DNA from: Nostoc sp. UHCC 0302
GTDB lineage: Bacteria; Cyanobacteriota; Cyanobacteriia; Cyanobacteriales; Nostocaceae
DNA: 64,000 nt
Direction of reading: 5' to 3'
Assembly: GCF_038096175.1 (NCBI RefSeq)
Contig: NZ_CP151099.1
Coordinates: forward strand, 2,978,501 to 3,042,500
The notes below the pieces were generated by a model that was given only the letters and a program-made list of their open reading frames with translations, did no database searches and had not been told where the DNA came from. Positions 29,198-38,192 of the stretch are shown here, piece after piece (position 1 is the first letter of the stretch; each line of letters opens with the position of its first letter). The position numbers and the translations under genes are program-made.

Positions 29198-29345
29198 AAT
29201 TTCTGAATCTACTTCTCGATAGAAATTGATTTCAATCCGAAAGTTTTGATAGGCATAAATTTTGCAATCATACTTGTCAGAAGGTAATTTGATGTTTCCA
29301 AAGTTCATAAGCTTTCTCACTTTTTACTAGTTGTGTTCTAGGGTA

Positions 29346-30008
29346 TTACCTCCACGGGGTAAAATTATTCCACACAAACCAACTTGAGCCAGCCTCCAAA
29401 TAGCTAGCAGTCCGATGGATTGCCAAAGGATTACTCCAGTAGCAGCAGGCATTGATGGCAAAGGTGGGTTTGTCCTGCAATGTTCCATCTGGTAAGAGAA
29501 TCTGGTAGACTTCATCCTCAACCCACAGCTCCACCCACTCCCCATGCAAGTATTCGGCGTAAAACTGACTCCAGCGAGATTCTAGCCAACGCGATTCAAC
29601 AGAGCGATCGTAACGCCACAGCTTGAAAGAGATGTTCCAGTGTGCGAGAAACTCTAGCGCTACAGGCTTGGACTGCATCAATATTTCCTTATCCCCCGGC
29701 ACAAGTGTCAACTCCTCACACAGCCGGGGAAGCTCCACAGCCATACCGCCGTACTCGACGGTGTACCACTCGATACCGCTGATATTTTGGTTTACCTGCT
29801 CTGTCCAAAGTGCTTGTCGCTTATCAGCTGTGTCTTGCGCTTTTTTGGAGAATATATCGAAACGCAACACTGCTTCTACGGGGGACAAACCGCCTTTTGC
29901 TGTGTGGTTTTGTAGGGCAAGGTCACACGCCGACTCCCAACCGGTTGCATTGATTTGGTCTATCTGTTGGGCAAGTGCAGCGGCTCTTGGGTCTTGAAAT
30001 CGTGTCAT
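29346..30008 (-). CDS. Island copy A: conserved hypothetical protein (MTRFQ family), intact
   Basis: 220 residues, Trp rich, soluble. N-terminal helices (DPRAAALAQQIDQINATGWE), then a mixed domain with RFDIFSKKAQDTADKRQALW and SRWSQFYAEYLHGEWVELW. The counterpart at 58002-58664 is about 90 percent identical and also intact. It is the last gene of the minus-strand operon that starts with the XRE regulator. Function unknown. Confidence 0.65.
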   Translation of the reverse strand: MTRFQDPRAAALAQQIDQINATGWESACDLALQNHTAKGGLSPVEAVLRFDIFSKKAQDTADKRQALWTEQVNQNISGIEWYTVEYGGMAVELPRLCEELTLVPGDKEILMQSKPVALEFLAHWNISFKLWRYDRSVESRWLESRWSQFYAEYLHGEWVELWVEDEVYQILLPDGTLQDKPTFAINACCYWSNPLAIHRTASYLEAGSSWFVWNNFTPWR

Positions 30009-30153
30009 TAACCTCTCCTTATCTGTTACTTATTCTTTGTTTAATCAATAAGCTTTACAGTTTTTCATACAACCAATTAAACCCTACGGGTAATAGTTGC
30101 GTAGTCAGTAGTAAACAAGATTCAGAAAACTAATAGCTGAAGACTAATGGCTA

Positions 30154-31089
30154 TTAAACTGATACCCGTTCTTTCTTACTAGCGAAAGCCCCCGCCTGTC
30201 TAAGGGCGAAGCTGGGGTGAGGATGGGCGAAGAATTCTTCTACAGCTTTGGTTAGACCTGCTGCAACTTCTGGGTCATGGCAGGCGTAGACATAGACATC
30301 TTGTTGAGTACCATTGACCAGTCGTGTTTCTTGGCGTGAGCCTAAATGTGGGTAGAATGTTCTCACCCATGTGCCGAGATGACCACGGTAGTGAGTGCCT
30401 TTGAGAGGGACTTTCTTACCGAGTTCAATCTCAGCAAAATTCACAACGCCTAACCACTTTTCTTGTGTGCCGGTTAGAGTTTGTCTGTTGTGTTCAGCAA
30501 AGAGGTTAACAGCATAATCCGTCATCTGCTGTTCCATATAAGGGTTGAGTTTGCCACCTGTGAGTTGGGTGAGAGTTTTCATTGCATCAACCAGTGTTTT
30601 TAACCGCTGCTCGACTGGAGGGAGGGCTGGTACATGAATTTGGTTTTGAGATGCAATTGTGTTGGGTATGGCTGCAACGATTTCAATAAGTATCGTTCGG
30701 ATCTGTGCAGCCACCTCTGATTGTTGTAGCAGCATTGCAGTTCTAAGAGCGCCTAAAGGACTAAAAATTCTCGCTTTTGGTGTTCTCGGACTTAGACAGA
30801 ATGTCTGTCTAACATCCCGAAGTGCTTGTCCTGCGAGGGTTTCGCTTTCTTGGACGCTAAATTCTTCTTGATTGCTTCTGTACAATTCTTTGATAGCCGA
30901 TTCCGTCACCTCAAAGTATTCTGCAATCTGTGCAGTAGTAGCCCAACCACTGCCACCCCAGACAGCGAAAACTATTGCCTTCGCCTTTGAAAGAATGGAT
31001 AGGGCTTTGTCACTCTCAAAATTTCTTAAAGCTGAAGTCCTTAATGTTCTCGACTCCAGCAACACGGACTGATTTAACAGTAAATTCAT
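30154..31089 (-). CDS. Island copy A: two-domain regulator-like protein, intact
   Basis: 311 residues. The C-terminal half (from about residue 150, PALPPVEQRLKTLVDAMKTL, to KKERVSV) closely matches the product at 55820. The first 150 residues are unrelated to that copy. This N-domain has a helix-turn-helix-like stretch (WATTAQIAEYFEVTESAIKELY) and RIFSPLGALRTAMLLQQSEVA, reminiscent of phage antirepressor-type domains. Likely DNA binding with a shared C-terminal partner domain. Lies 36 bases downstream of the next gene in the operon. Confidence 0.6.
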   Translation of the reverse strand: MNLLLNQSVLLESRTLRTSALRNFESDKALSILSKAKAIVFAVWGGSGWATTAQIAEYFEVTESAIKELYRSNQEEFSVQESETLAGQALRDVRQTFCLSPRTPKARIFSPLGALRTAMLLQQSEVAAQIRTILIEIVAAIPNTIASQNQIHVPALPPVEQRLKTLVDAMKTLTQLTGGKLNPYMEQQMTDYAVNLFAEHNRQTLTGTQEKWLGVVNFAEIELGKKVPLKGTHYRGHLGTWVRTFYPHLGSRQETRLVNGTQQDVYVYACHDPEVAAGLTKAVEEFFAHPHPSFALRQAGAFASKKERVSV

Positions 31090-31613
31090 GTTATCTCCTT
31101 GAAGAGACAGGGTAAATGACTGTTTTATTGAACGGTGTCAGTTGTCCAAGGGAATCGGTTGAAGTCCTGGTGGAGAGCTTTAAAAAAAATGAACTCGTTT
31201 TCTGACCAATCGAGATGAAGGGTAAGACGGATTTCATCAGGGTCTACTCTCTCAACACTTTTGCCCCGCCAACAGTTAGCGCCTGTTAGTTCCCAGTCTA
31301 TTGACTCTGTATAAATCTCTGCTATTACTGCTCTCGATGCCGCATTTTTAACTGCGCTGACTGAGGCAGGAGTTTTCTGCTCTTTCTTGTCAACTAAAAA
31401 AAATCTGTATGCAGGCTGCATCTGCACAAGGCTGATGAAGTAATTGACGACTTCTGGCACAGCTTGTTGAAGAGTCACGCGGTCTTCATCCAGCGTGATT
31501 AACTGATCCTCTACTGTCGGGTACGAGAACAAGCGATCACGCACCGATATATTTCTTGTTCTTACCCCAGAGATACCCATGCTTTTCTGAAGCTCTTGGA
31601 TGTTGTCTCTGAT

Positions 31614-32937
31614 CTTGAGGGGGGACAAAAAGGGCTAGGATGCAGATAAAATAAGCCTCATAGCCCTTTCTCCTTGTTGATAATACTTACGCTTATTAGG
31701 AGCTAGTGTCATTAACTCAACCACCAATTCATAAGAATTTTCCATGAAATCGACCCAGTTAGACCCCTTCGGGTTCGCAGTCGCCTGCGGAGGGAAACCC
31801 TCCCGCAGCGCTGTCTCACCATATAATCCAACATAAAAACTGCTATGACGGCGAATTGTCCGCCCTGATTCTTTAATTCGACCGACATATTTTTGAACAC
31901 CCATACGTTTAATTTTTTGACCAGATATAGTTGCAGCCGTATATGCAAGTGAGATTAATAGTATTAGAGAAATTAAGCGTTGACCTAATACATTAGTATC
32001 TTCCAAGTTATACCCACCGCTCTTAAAATCTCTAAACATCTCTTCAATATCAAAACGTTGTTTATAAGCCTTAATAGCCGAATCTAAGCTATCTAAATTA
32101 GTTAGGATAAACCAGCCTTCCTCCGGCGCAACTCCAAAACGTTTACGTTTCCATTTACTAGCAAGATTAAAGCTAATAAATCCTGTAGACTTTGTATATT
32201 TAACACCTTGATAAAAGAAAGAAAGTCCAGGTGCTAAACCTGAATCTCTTAATTGCAGCCAAATTTCCGGTTCTATTTCTATAAATGCATCTTTTTTTAA
32301 GCGCAAACAGAAATATACTTTCTGCTCTGTCAGCCAGTTAGCCAGCTTTATCGAACAAAATTCGCGGTCTCCTAACACGACAGTTTTATAATTATTAAAA
32401 AGCGGCAATGCTTTTTTGAATACTGCTTCTTGTTCATCAAAATTGCTTGAACCCAATTTGTCTAATAGATTAAAATATATTGGGATAGACCTTTTATCCC
32501 AAACCACACTAATCATTAACAGATTAATACACCCCCAGTTAGTCCGGTCAATTACTAAATAAATAACTTCATTTAAGGGGAAATATATTTCTAACCAGCT
32601 TTTAATAATTGGGAACCAAATTTCTTCAACGTTGATGTAATTTAAAGACAAAAATCTTTGGATTTTCTTTCTTCTACTTTCAAAAAAGATGGGGATAGGT
32701 AAAGCAGTAGCCAGTGCTTCGATGCTAACAGTTTTAATAGATTGTAGTAAATTTATCAGGATTTTTAGTAATAAATATTCCGCACGTCCCAATTCTCGCT
32801 TGAGATTTGTCTCGTAGAATTCTGGTAACATTATCATTAAATAGAGCTTATTGCGAATGAATGCTCTTTTTGTTTTACCATAAATTGCTACACTACTTGC
32901 CATGTATCTATTTCAGGGTATTTTGTATCCCCTCAAG
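31614..32937 (-). mobile_element. IS4-family insertion sequence, copy 2
   Basis: 1324 bases with CTTGAGGGG ends; the inner right end has ATCCCC where copy 1 has CCCCCC. Flanked by a perfect 9-base target duplication, GTCTCTGAT, at 31605-31613 and 32938-32946. Confidence 0.95.
31635..32903 (-). CDS. IS4-family transposase (copy 2)
   Basis: 422 residues, intact, with the same DDE and YREK motifs and the same in-frame palindromic insert (ALREGFPPQATANPKGS) as copy 1. It differs from copy 1 at scattered positions, mostly in the first 100 residues and at the third base of codons. Confidence 0.9.
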   Translation of the reverse strand: MASSVAIYGKTKRAFIRNKLYLMIMLPEFYETNLKRELGRAEYLLLKILINLLQSIKTVSIEALATALPIPIFFESRRKKIQRFLSLNYINVEEIWFPIIKSWLEIYFPLNEVIYLVIDRTNWGCINLLMISVVWDKRSIPIYFNLLDKLGSSNFDEQEAVFKKALPLFNNYKTVVLGDREFCSIKLANWLTEQKVYFCLRLKKDAFIEIEPEIWLQLRDSGLAPGLSFFYQGVKYTKSTGFISFNLASKWKRKRFGVAPEEGWFILTNLDSLDSAIKAYKQRFDIEEMFRDFKSGGYNLEDTNVLGQRLISLILLISLAYTAATISGQKIKRMGVQKYVGRIKESGRTIRRHSSFYVGLYGETALREGFPPQATANPKGSNWVDFMENSYELVVELMTLAPNKRKYYQQGERAMRLILSAS

Positions 32938-33344
32938 GTCTCTGATACTGTGGTAAAGGAAAAGGTCAGTTCCAAAACGAGGGCCAAACATTTTACCCAT
33001 ACTGTCATAAAATTTAGCTCCCTGCTGTACATCTGCTGGGGCATCAATGCACCAGCCTTTGGGGTCTGAAAGAATGCGGCGGATGATTTCTTCGTCCTCA
33101 CTGCTACTGTTACCAAGGTTTGCAAGCGACAAATAAACCTGTTGGTTTAGTAGAGAGGGGTAAGTGAATTTGTGGCGTTCGGGGTATCTCAGGCAGATGC
33201 AGTCGTGTAGCAGCGAGGATAAGCCCTCTGTGGTGAACAAGCTGGGATTGTCTTGGAGGAGTAGCTGGAAAACTGGTAGGGTAGACATGACTGTCCTTTA
33301 CAGGGTAGTTAAGCGATCGCACTCTTGGCCGGGGGTGATCGCTT

Positions 33345-33596
33345 CTAATTTCCTTCGTCAAAACTAACGTCAAAATCAACGCCTAAAGCTGCTTCTATTT
33401 TTCTAAGGGTTGATTCTGGTAATACTTTAATATCTTCATTTTCAACGGAGTACCAGTTCTGAACGCTCATATCAGCAAGTGCAGCTAACTTTGTGAGCGG
33501 GCGACCGTCTGCTTTTCTCGCCTGTTTAATTTTTTCACCCAAACCTGGAACATCTTTTCGTAACGGCCTCTCAACTTGCATCAAACACGATCTCAC
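33345..33596 (-). CDS. Island copy A: XRE-family regulator
   Basis: 83 residues, a single Cro/C1-type helix-turn-helix (VPGLGEKIKQARKADGRPLT, then KLAALADMSVQNWYSVENED). The start is GTG 33596, seven bases after a perfect AAGGAGGT. First gene of the minus-strand operon. A small palindrome at 33657-33669 lies 60 bases upstream and could be its operator. The B counterpart is only distantly similar, unlike the neighbouring genes. Confidence 0.78.
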   Translation of the reverse strand: MRSCLMQVERPLRKDVPGLGEKIKQARKADGRPLTKLAALADMSVQNWYSVENEDIKVLPESTLRKIEAALGVDFDVSFDEGN

Positions 33597-33656
33597 TTAA
33601 CTACCTCCTTATATTTAATCTCACCTTTCACCTCTTAACTATAAAGCATAAGATGA

Positions 33657-33669
33657 CGGTTGACAACCG
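33657..33669. promoter_or_regulatory. Candidate XRE operator, copy A
   Basis: CGGTTGACAACCG, a 13-base palindrome, followed by a further CGGTTT. It lies in the shared upstream region of the two divergent operons. Confidence 0.4.
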
Positions 33670-34188
33670 ACGGTTTAAAGGTTATAGTTTGAGAATAGAG
33701 GAAATAAGCGCTAGCCTCTTAGCTAAATATAGGGACGCTCAGAATAAAACTAACCAAATCAAGCTAATTACGAAACCAACAAAACCAGTAGCCAGCGGGA
33801 TGAGCAGCCGCAGCCGTAAACTTGTAATGGCCAAGCCACCGTGAGATGATTCCGATGACCTACCAAGTCTGAAAACTGGTTGTAAAAACTTCAAGCTTTG
33901 CAGAACAAAGGTGATTGTGAACTCCTCAGTACGCAATCGCCTTTTCAATTGTTATCACGTGGCTGTACAGAGGACACGGTAATATCCCAATATCTTCTCT
34001 ACAGCTTAGTGCTGTCTGGTGTTTTGACATCAGCTGATACGCTTTGCCTTGGAATTGCTTTATGAGGCTTTGCCAATAAGAGAGTGAGCGTTGTGCAAGC
34101 ACAACGTTATTCATGTAAATCAAAAAGCGATCGCTCTGCCTGAGAAACGTTGCGATCGCCTTTATCAACCAATGAAGGTTTTAAAATT
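33670..34188. other. Island copy A control region between divergent operons
   Basis: About 520 bases. The segment 33695-33740 is conserved in inverted form in copy B (about 54458-54500). The stretch just before the plus-strand operon (34080-34180, with AGCGTTGTGCAAGCACAACG, an inverted repeat) is also shared with B near 53330-53415. Between them copy A has no gene matching the extra XRE gene of copy B. Confidence 0.45.
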
Positions 34189-34794
34189 ATGCCACAAGTT
34201 GCAATAACTGTAACCCCTTGCGTAAAAGTTGAAGAATTGAGAGTAGTAGAAGTCTGCTTTGGCTGCCACGAATATTACGCTGATGACAAACTCATAGCCA
34301 GCATAACCTATGACCTCGACCACTTAACGCAACGCTGGGTAGTCATGGTCAATGATGAAGAGCTCCATCGTGCTGCTACCCCAATGCTTTGCCATCGCTA
34401 CATCTGCTGGGAGTATAAAGCCGGCTCATTACCAGTGCAAGAGCAAGAAGCCAATGCCGCGACAACTGGGAATGAAATCATGGTTCAGATTGCTGACGAG
34501 TGTGAAAAGTATGGTTTTGAGTTGTTAGATGACGGGATCTACAAGGATGAACAAAAACTCGGTGAAATCGTTTACACAGAAGGCAAGTGGTGGGTCGTGC
34601 GAGGTTCATCGGTGCATCAGCAGAAAGTCGCGTGTGATTCTGCTCTTGATGCAGTGTGGTCGTTGTCGATGGCTCAACTAACTTGTTGCGAAGACTTGTT
34701 AGATAGACCATTTGAGACGCTAACGGTTGAAGAATGGCGAAGGCTAGTGGAATATCAGCCAGAGCTAGAAAGCCAGAAGTTAATAGCGGTGTAA
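34189..34794 (+). CDS. Island copy A: conserved hypothetical protein (MPQVA family)
   Basis: 201 residues from ATG 34189, where similarity to the B copy (52694-53299) begins in a conserved way. Cys and Trp rich (VCFGCHEYYADD, MLCHRYICWEYKAGS). Two similar halves (DDKLIAS...RWVVMV and DEQKLGE...KWWVVRG) suggest an internal duplication. First gene of the plus-strand operon. Function unknown. Confidence 0.6.
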   Translation: MPQVAITVTPCVKVEELRVVEVCFGCHEYYADDKLIASITYDLDHLTQRWVVMVNDEELHRAATPMLCHRYICWEYKAGSLPVQEQEANAATTGNEIMVQIADECEKYGFELLDDGIYKDEQKLGEIVYTEGKWWVVRGSSVHQQKVACDSALDAVWSLSMAQLTCCEDLLDRPFETLTVEEWRRLVEYQPELESQKLIAV

Positions 34795-34867
34795 TTGTTC
34801 ATCAGCAGCAAAAAGCCCTCTATCTTACTAAAGGGTTTGGTTAAAGTAGTTAGGAAGACTGCGAAAA

Positions 34868-34899
34868 CTGAAAAGCCAGATAGACATCTGGCTTTTCAG
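34868..34899 (+). terminator. Strong hairpin after the first gene of the plus operon
   Basis: CTGAAAAGCCAGAT (34868-34881) and ATCTGGCTTTTCAG (34886-34899) form a perfect 14-base stem around AGAC. Copy B has the same hairpin at 52589-52620 with a compensating G:C to A:T change in the stem, so the structure is kept. Confidence 0.7.
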
Positions 34900-35417
34900 C
34901 ATGAACACAAGTTCTAATGCTTGAATAATATCAGATGAATATCTTTGCAGACACTGATATGCATCATATATACAATGCCATTTCACGCATTCAATCTAGA
35001 TACTAGTAAAAGCCTCATCTACAAGGCGAGATGGGGCTTGATTAGCTCGGTTGCACTGTTACTGTAAAGCAACTGTGCAGTTAATAAATATTTTGTTAGA
35101 CAGAATAAACTGCAATGTAGCACTTTTAAAGGTAACAAATAATACAGCTTTTTCTAAGCCAAAGATAGTTCGTATTTAACGTTTACGAGGCAAAGCTTTT
35201 GAGAATTAAGTGGCGGCAAATGACAGACTCGCTGATCCCACCCCTAATTACTGTTCGTAGAGAAAATGGTGGGTTTTGATACCCACCGGCTGATGAACAT
35301 CTTATATGCAGCAATTATAAGGTCACACAGAAAAATACAAGTAATCAGTTTTACTGCTGCTATTCCTTAGAGATAAGGGCTTCGCCACGGTGAGAGTGAA
35401 AATGTTGGTATAAAGAA
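34900..35417 (+). ncRNA. Conserved structured non-coding segment, copy A (candidate RNA or leader)
   Basis: No gene, yet clearly conserved in copy B (52080-52590). Hairpins: AAGCCTCATCT (35010-35020) with AGATGGGGCTT (35029-35039), and GGTGGGT (35268-35274) with ACCCACC (35281-35287); loops differ between copies while stems persist. The stretch between (CTTTTTCTAAGCCAAAGATA, GTTCGTATTTAACGTTT) is also conserved. It could be a small RNA, an independently transcribed leader of the next genes, or a replication/partition site. Confidence 0.4.
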
Positions 35418-35972
35418 ATGAATCCTGAACAAACATCAGAATTATTTGCCCTGTTGATGCGCCAAGAAGAATTACTCAAGCAATTGGTCGCTTCAATTAA
35501 TAAGCCAAAGCTGGGATTGCACTCGGAAGCTGGCAATTGCAAAATCTATTGCAATCGCCACAACAAGTCTTTGTGGTACACGCTATCAAATGATGAACCA
35601 GTTGCGATCGCTCAAACTGCTCTGACTGGATATCTGCGAGAACTGAAATTTGAAAAGAGCGAGAGGAATAAGGAAGAAAAGTGTAAATTGTTGATTTCAA
35701 TTCAAGCAGACAAACTCTACATCTTAGAAAGCGGCTATGATACGCACTTTTCAAAAAGCATATTAGCAGCCGTTGCCTTGTTGACTCCACAGCAGCTTTA
35801 CTCCCCAGTAACAATTCAACAGCAGGCAGGGGATAAGGGAACTGTGCTGTTCTGTCGTGTATGGGCTGGGTCTGAGCTAATCATGGCTAACTACAACGAA
35901 CAAACCGACTGGAAAGCAACCGCTCGCCAAGCTTTAGATATAGTCAAAGCTGCGAATGAAATGGTGTTTTAA
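35418..35972 (+). CDS. Island copy A: conserved hypothetical protein, 184 residues
   Basis: The N-terminus (ETSELFALLMRQEELLKQLV) is a helix likely to oligomerise. The remainder is a beta-rich domain (CKIYCNRHNKSLWYTLSNDE, KCKLLISIQADKLYILESGY) that resembles single-strand-binding or OB-like domains in pattern only. The B copy (51512-52066) is intact and about 92 percent identical. A hairpin terminator follows. Confidence 0.62.
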   Translation: MNPEQTSELFALLMRQEELLKQLVASINKPKLGLHSEAGNCKIYCNRHNKSLWYTLSNDEPVAIAQTALTGYLRELKFEKSERNKEEKCKLLISIQADKLYILESGYDTHFSKSILAAVALLTPQQLYSPVTIQQQAGDKGTVLFCRVWAGSELIMANYNEQTDWKATARQALDIVKAANEMVF

Positions 35973-35995
35973 GTAGAAAAGCCTGACGAAGAAAA

Positions 35996-36011
35996 GGCGG
36001 AAAAATCCGCC
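35996..36011 (+). terminator. Hairpin terminator
   Basis: GGCGGA (35996-36001) and TCCGCC (36006-36011) around AAAA, 24 bases after the stop. Copy B has the same stem with a T-rich loop and a T run after it. Confidence 0.5.
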
Positions 36012-36197
36012 TACTTAGCTAAAAAACTTCTTAAGAACCGATTATTGCAGATGATGTGACAAACCTATTTAAAGTTATGTCTTAAGTATGAATGCATTAG
36101 TTAGTTGTAAACAGGGCTTGTAACGAGCGTTACTATCAGTTACTCAAGCCTTATCTACAGCTTACTGTGCTGTACATTCATTACCCAAAATAATCTG

Positions 36198-36470
36198 ATG
36201 ACAACAATAATTGTTCACCCCAGCGTCGAAAACTTACAGCAGTTTTCTGACTCATTCGACTTGTCCAAGCTGTTGAAATCTGAAGGAGTTCTGCCGTGGC
36301 TTTTGGCTAACGGATGGGACTATGACGACAAGACGCGATTAATTGCAGACATTGTTGACGAGTCCACAAGTCTTGATGAAGTTTGGGATTCATCAGAGTT
36401 CGATTTTAACGCATTGCCTGATGAAGAAAAGGAAAAACTAAACCTAATCTTCGAGCATTTCTATCTGTAA
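36198..36470 (+). CDS. Island copy A: small acidic protein, 90 residues
   Basis: Very acidic C-terminal half (ADIVDESTSLDEVWDSSEFD, LPDEEKEKL). All-helical appearance. Nearly identical to 51016-51288. Function unknown; the charge would suit a DNA-mimic or adaptor role, but nothing proves it. Confidence 0.6.
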   Translation: MTTIIVHPSVENLQQFSDSFDLSKLLKSEGVLPWLLANGWDYDDKTRLIADIVDESTSLDEVWDSSEFDFNALPDEEKEKLNLIFEHFYL

Positions 36471-36514
36471 TCCTCTGTCACTTTCAACCATTAATTAATC
36501 AAAAGGTAACGAAA

Positions 36515-36913
36515 ATGCAAGCGACAATAACTCTTCCACGCTCTTTATCCCAACCTCTTTTTACTATAGGTCAGCGTATCCAACAGGGAAAAATTATTGG
36601 TATCAATTACTCGGTTCAAAAGAATCGCGAAGGTTGGTACTATACAGTATTAATCAATGAAACTTCCAGTCAGGCACTAAGTTTACCAGAAACACAAATT
36701 CGTCTCTTAGAAGAGCAAGAAAAAGAAGCGCAAATCCTAGCCGAAATCGACTCACATTTGAAGCGGTTAGCGGTTCTTCAAGAAGAGTTAAATACAAATT
36801 TAGAAATTCGTACTCCGTTTGGTACAATTCCTGCGCCTATTTCTCAAACGCCTCGCTCACCTAACGGTACATCCAGATTATCCGAGCCACGGAAGAAGAA
36901 ACTTACTGCTTAA
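36515..36913 (+). CDS. Island copy A only: hypothetical protein, 132 residues
   Basis: Starts after AAAGGTAACG. A beta-rich start (FTIGQRIQQGKIIGINYSVQ, GWYYTVLINE) is followed by a coiled coil (LLEEQEKEAQILAEIDSHLK) and a basic, disordered tail. This gene is missing from copy B, where the flanking genes are directly adjacent, so it was gained by A or lost by B. Confidence 0.6.
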   Translation: MQATITLPRSLSQPLFTIGQRIQQGKIIGINYSVQKNREGWYYTVLINETSSQALSLPETQIRLLEEQEKEAQILAEIDSHLKRLAVLQEELNTNLEIRTPFGTIPAPISQTPRSPNGTSRLSEPRKKKLTA

Positions 36914-37026
36914 TAAGAGTTGCTCATATTTGCTGAAAAAGCGGGAACTGAAATCCCTATAAAGTTCCCGCATAATTACCGGATGAGAACAATAGACTAT
37001 GCCACACTCTACAACAATTGCCGCAG

Positions 37027-37323
37027 ATGAGTAAAGCTCAGCAACACATAGAAGCTTGGAATGCACTGATGGGGTTAGATAAGCGGCATTATGTAGCTAC
37101 AGGATTTTATGCACTTGGCGACGCTTATTTAATTAGTGGAAAAGACCCCAAGTACAGAAACACTATTGTTCTTGTAGAACATCGACAGAAAACGCAGATT
37201 AATCATTGGGATTATGTATGCAAAAGTTTTGAATGCCGTCAGCAGCCAACAATTACAACTAACGGTGACGATGGCAACGGGAATTTGAAACGGAAAGCCC
37301 CATCACTTAAAGTTTACAGCTAA
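37027..37323 (+). CDS. Island copy A: conserved hypothetical protein, 98 residues
   Basis: Start ATG 37027 (MSKAQQHIEAW), matching the B copy at 50596-50892. Contains GFYALGDAYLISGKDPKY and a Cys pair (CKSFEC), with a basic tail (NLKRKAPSLKVYS). Possibly nucleic-acid binding. Function unknown. Confidence 0.6.
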   Translation: MSKAQQHIEAWNALMGLDKRHYVATGFYALGDAYLISGKDPKYRNTIVLVEHRQKTQINHWDYVCKSFECRQQPTITTNGDDGNGNLKRKAPSLKVYS

Positions 37324-37391
37324 TTCAATAGATAAGAAGCGCTACGCATTGCCAAAAATGAAACTATTGCTTTCAAGCAAGGAGAACAGAA

Positions 37392-37661
37392 ATGGAGCTT
37401 AATCCTGTTTACGATCCAAGACTATTGAATCCATCAAAAGTTTACCAAATTGATGGAGGATTATATCAGTATTTGCGTCAATCAGGTACTAGTACTAATC
37501 CCCGATATGTCTTCGGTCATTTACCTACCCCAGGGCATAAAAAGAAATCAGACATAGTTTTGAACCGAACTAAATTAGCAATCCGTTGTCAAGAAGTAGT
37601 AGGAATGACCTCTTCGATATCTACAACTGAAGAAACCCCTGAACAACTTCAATTATTTTAA
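37392..37661 (+). CDS. Island copy A: conserved hypothetical protein, 89 residues
   Basis: Starts seven bases after AAGGAG. MELNPVYDPRLLNPSKVYQI, then a basic region (GHKKKSDIVLNRTKLAIRCQ). Counterpart 50238-50507. Four bases separate it from the next gene, so both are translated from one message. Confidence 0.6.
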   Translation: MELNPVYDPRLLNPSKVYQIDGGLYQYLRQSGTSTNPRYVFGHLPTPGHKKKSDIVLNRTKLAIRCQEVVGMTSSISTTEETPEQLQLF

Positions 37662-37665
37662 AGTC

Positions 37666-37854
37666 ATGTCAATCTATAAACCACCAGTTGTTAAACGACC
37701 CATCAAATTACAAAACAATGGGTCTACAAAGATAGTTTACCGAACTATCAAAAACATTCATCGGTTAAAAGATAGCCACGAGTTAGGAACTGCAACTATT
37801 AATAGTACATCCTATATGGTTCGTAAAGAAGGTATTTACTGGGTTGTGGTCTAA
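37666..37854 (+). CDS. Island copy A: small basic protein, 62 residues
   Basis: MSIYKPPVVKRPIKLQNNGS with a Lys-rich beta pattern and an end WVVV. Counterpart 50046-50234. Conserved in both copies with mostly conservative changes, hence probably real. Confidence 0.6.
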   Translation: MSIYKPPVVKRPIKLQNNGSTKIVYRTIKNIHRLKDSHELGTATINSTSYMVRKEGIYWVVV

Positions 37855-38192
37855 TTTTCAGTTTTTGATTGAGTATGAAGCTTTCCAATATATGCCTCTG
37901 TAAGAGAGCTTCGCTACACAAGAAGTGAAAAGTAATAATTCAGGAATTGACAGAAATGGTACAAGCAATTGATCACGCTGCTAGTGCAACTTTCTTAACT
38001 GATGCAGTGGTTGAACGTCATAATTTCTCACAGTTGAATAAAACTCGTATTCGGTTTCGTATTCAGTTGAAGAAAAGTACAAAATCTGCTGCTCCTAAAT
38101 GGGCAGATGTCTTAAAAGCTGAAGTCTCTGAAATCGAATCAGACCTTGTTAAAGTTACAAATTCCGAAGTTGGGCTGAGAGGAATCAAGGTA

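Larger units (their letters stand above)
31125..33288 (-). pseudogene. Island copy A: conserved hypothetical protein, interrupted by IS4-type element
   Basis: The two parts (33288-32947 and 31604-31125 plus one 9-base repeat) rejoin into a 276-residue protein matching 54958-55788, which is intact. Start MSTLPVFQLLLQDNPSLF. The element sits after the codons for FLYHSIRD, and the duplicated target GTCTCTGAT proves simple transposition. Function unknown. Confidence 0.8.
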
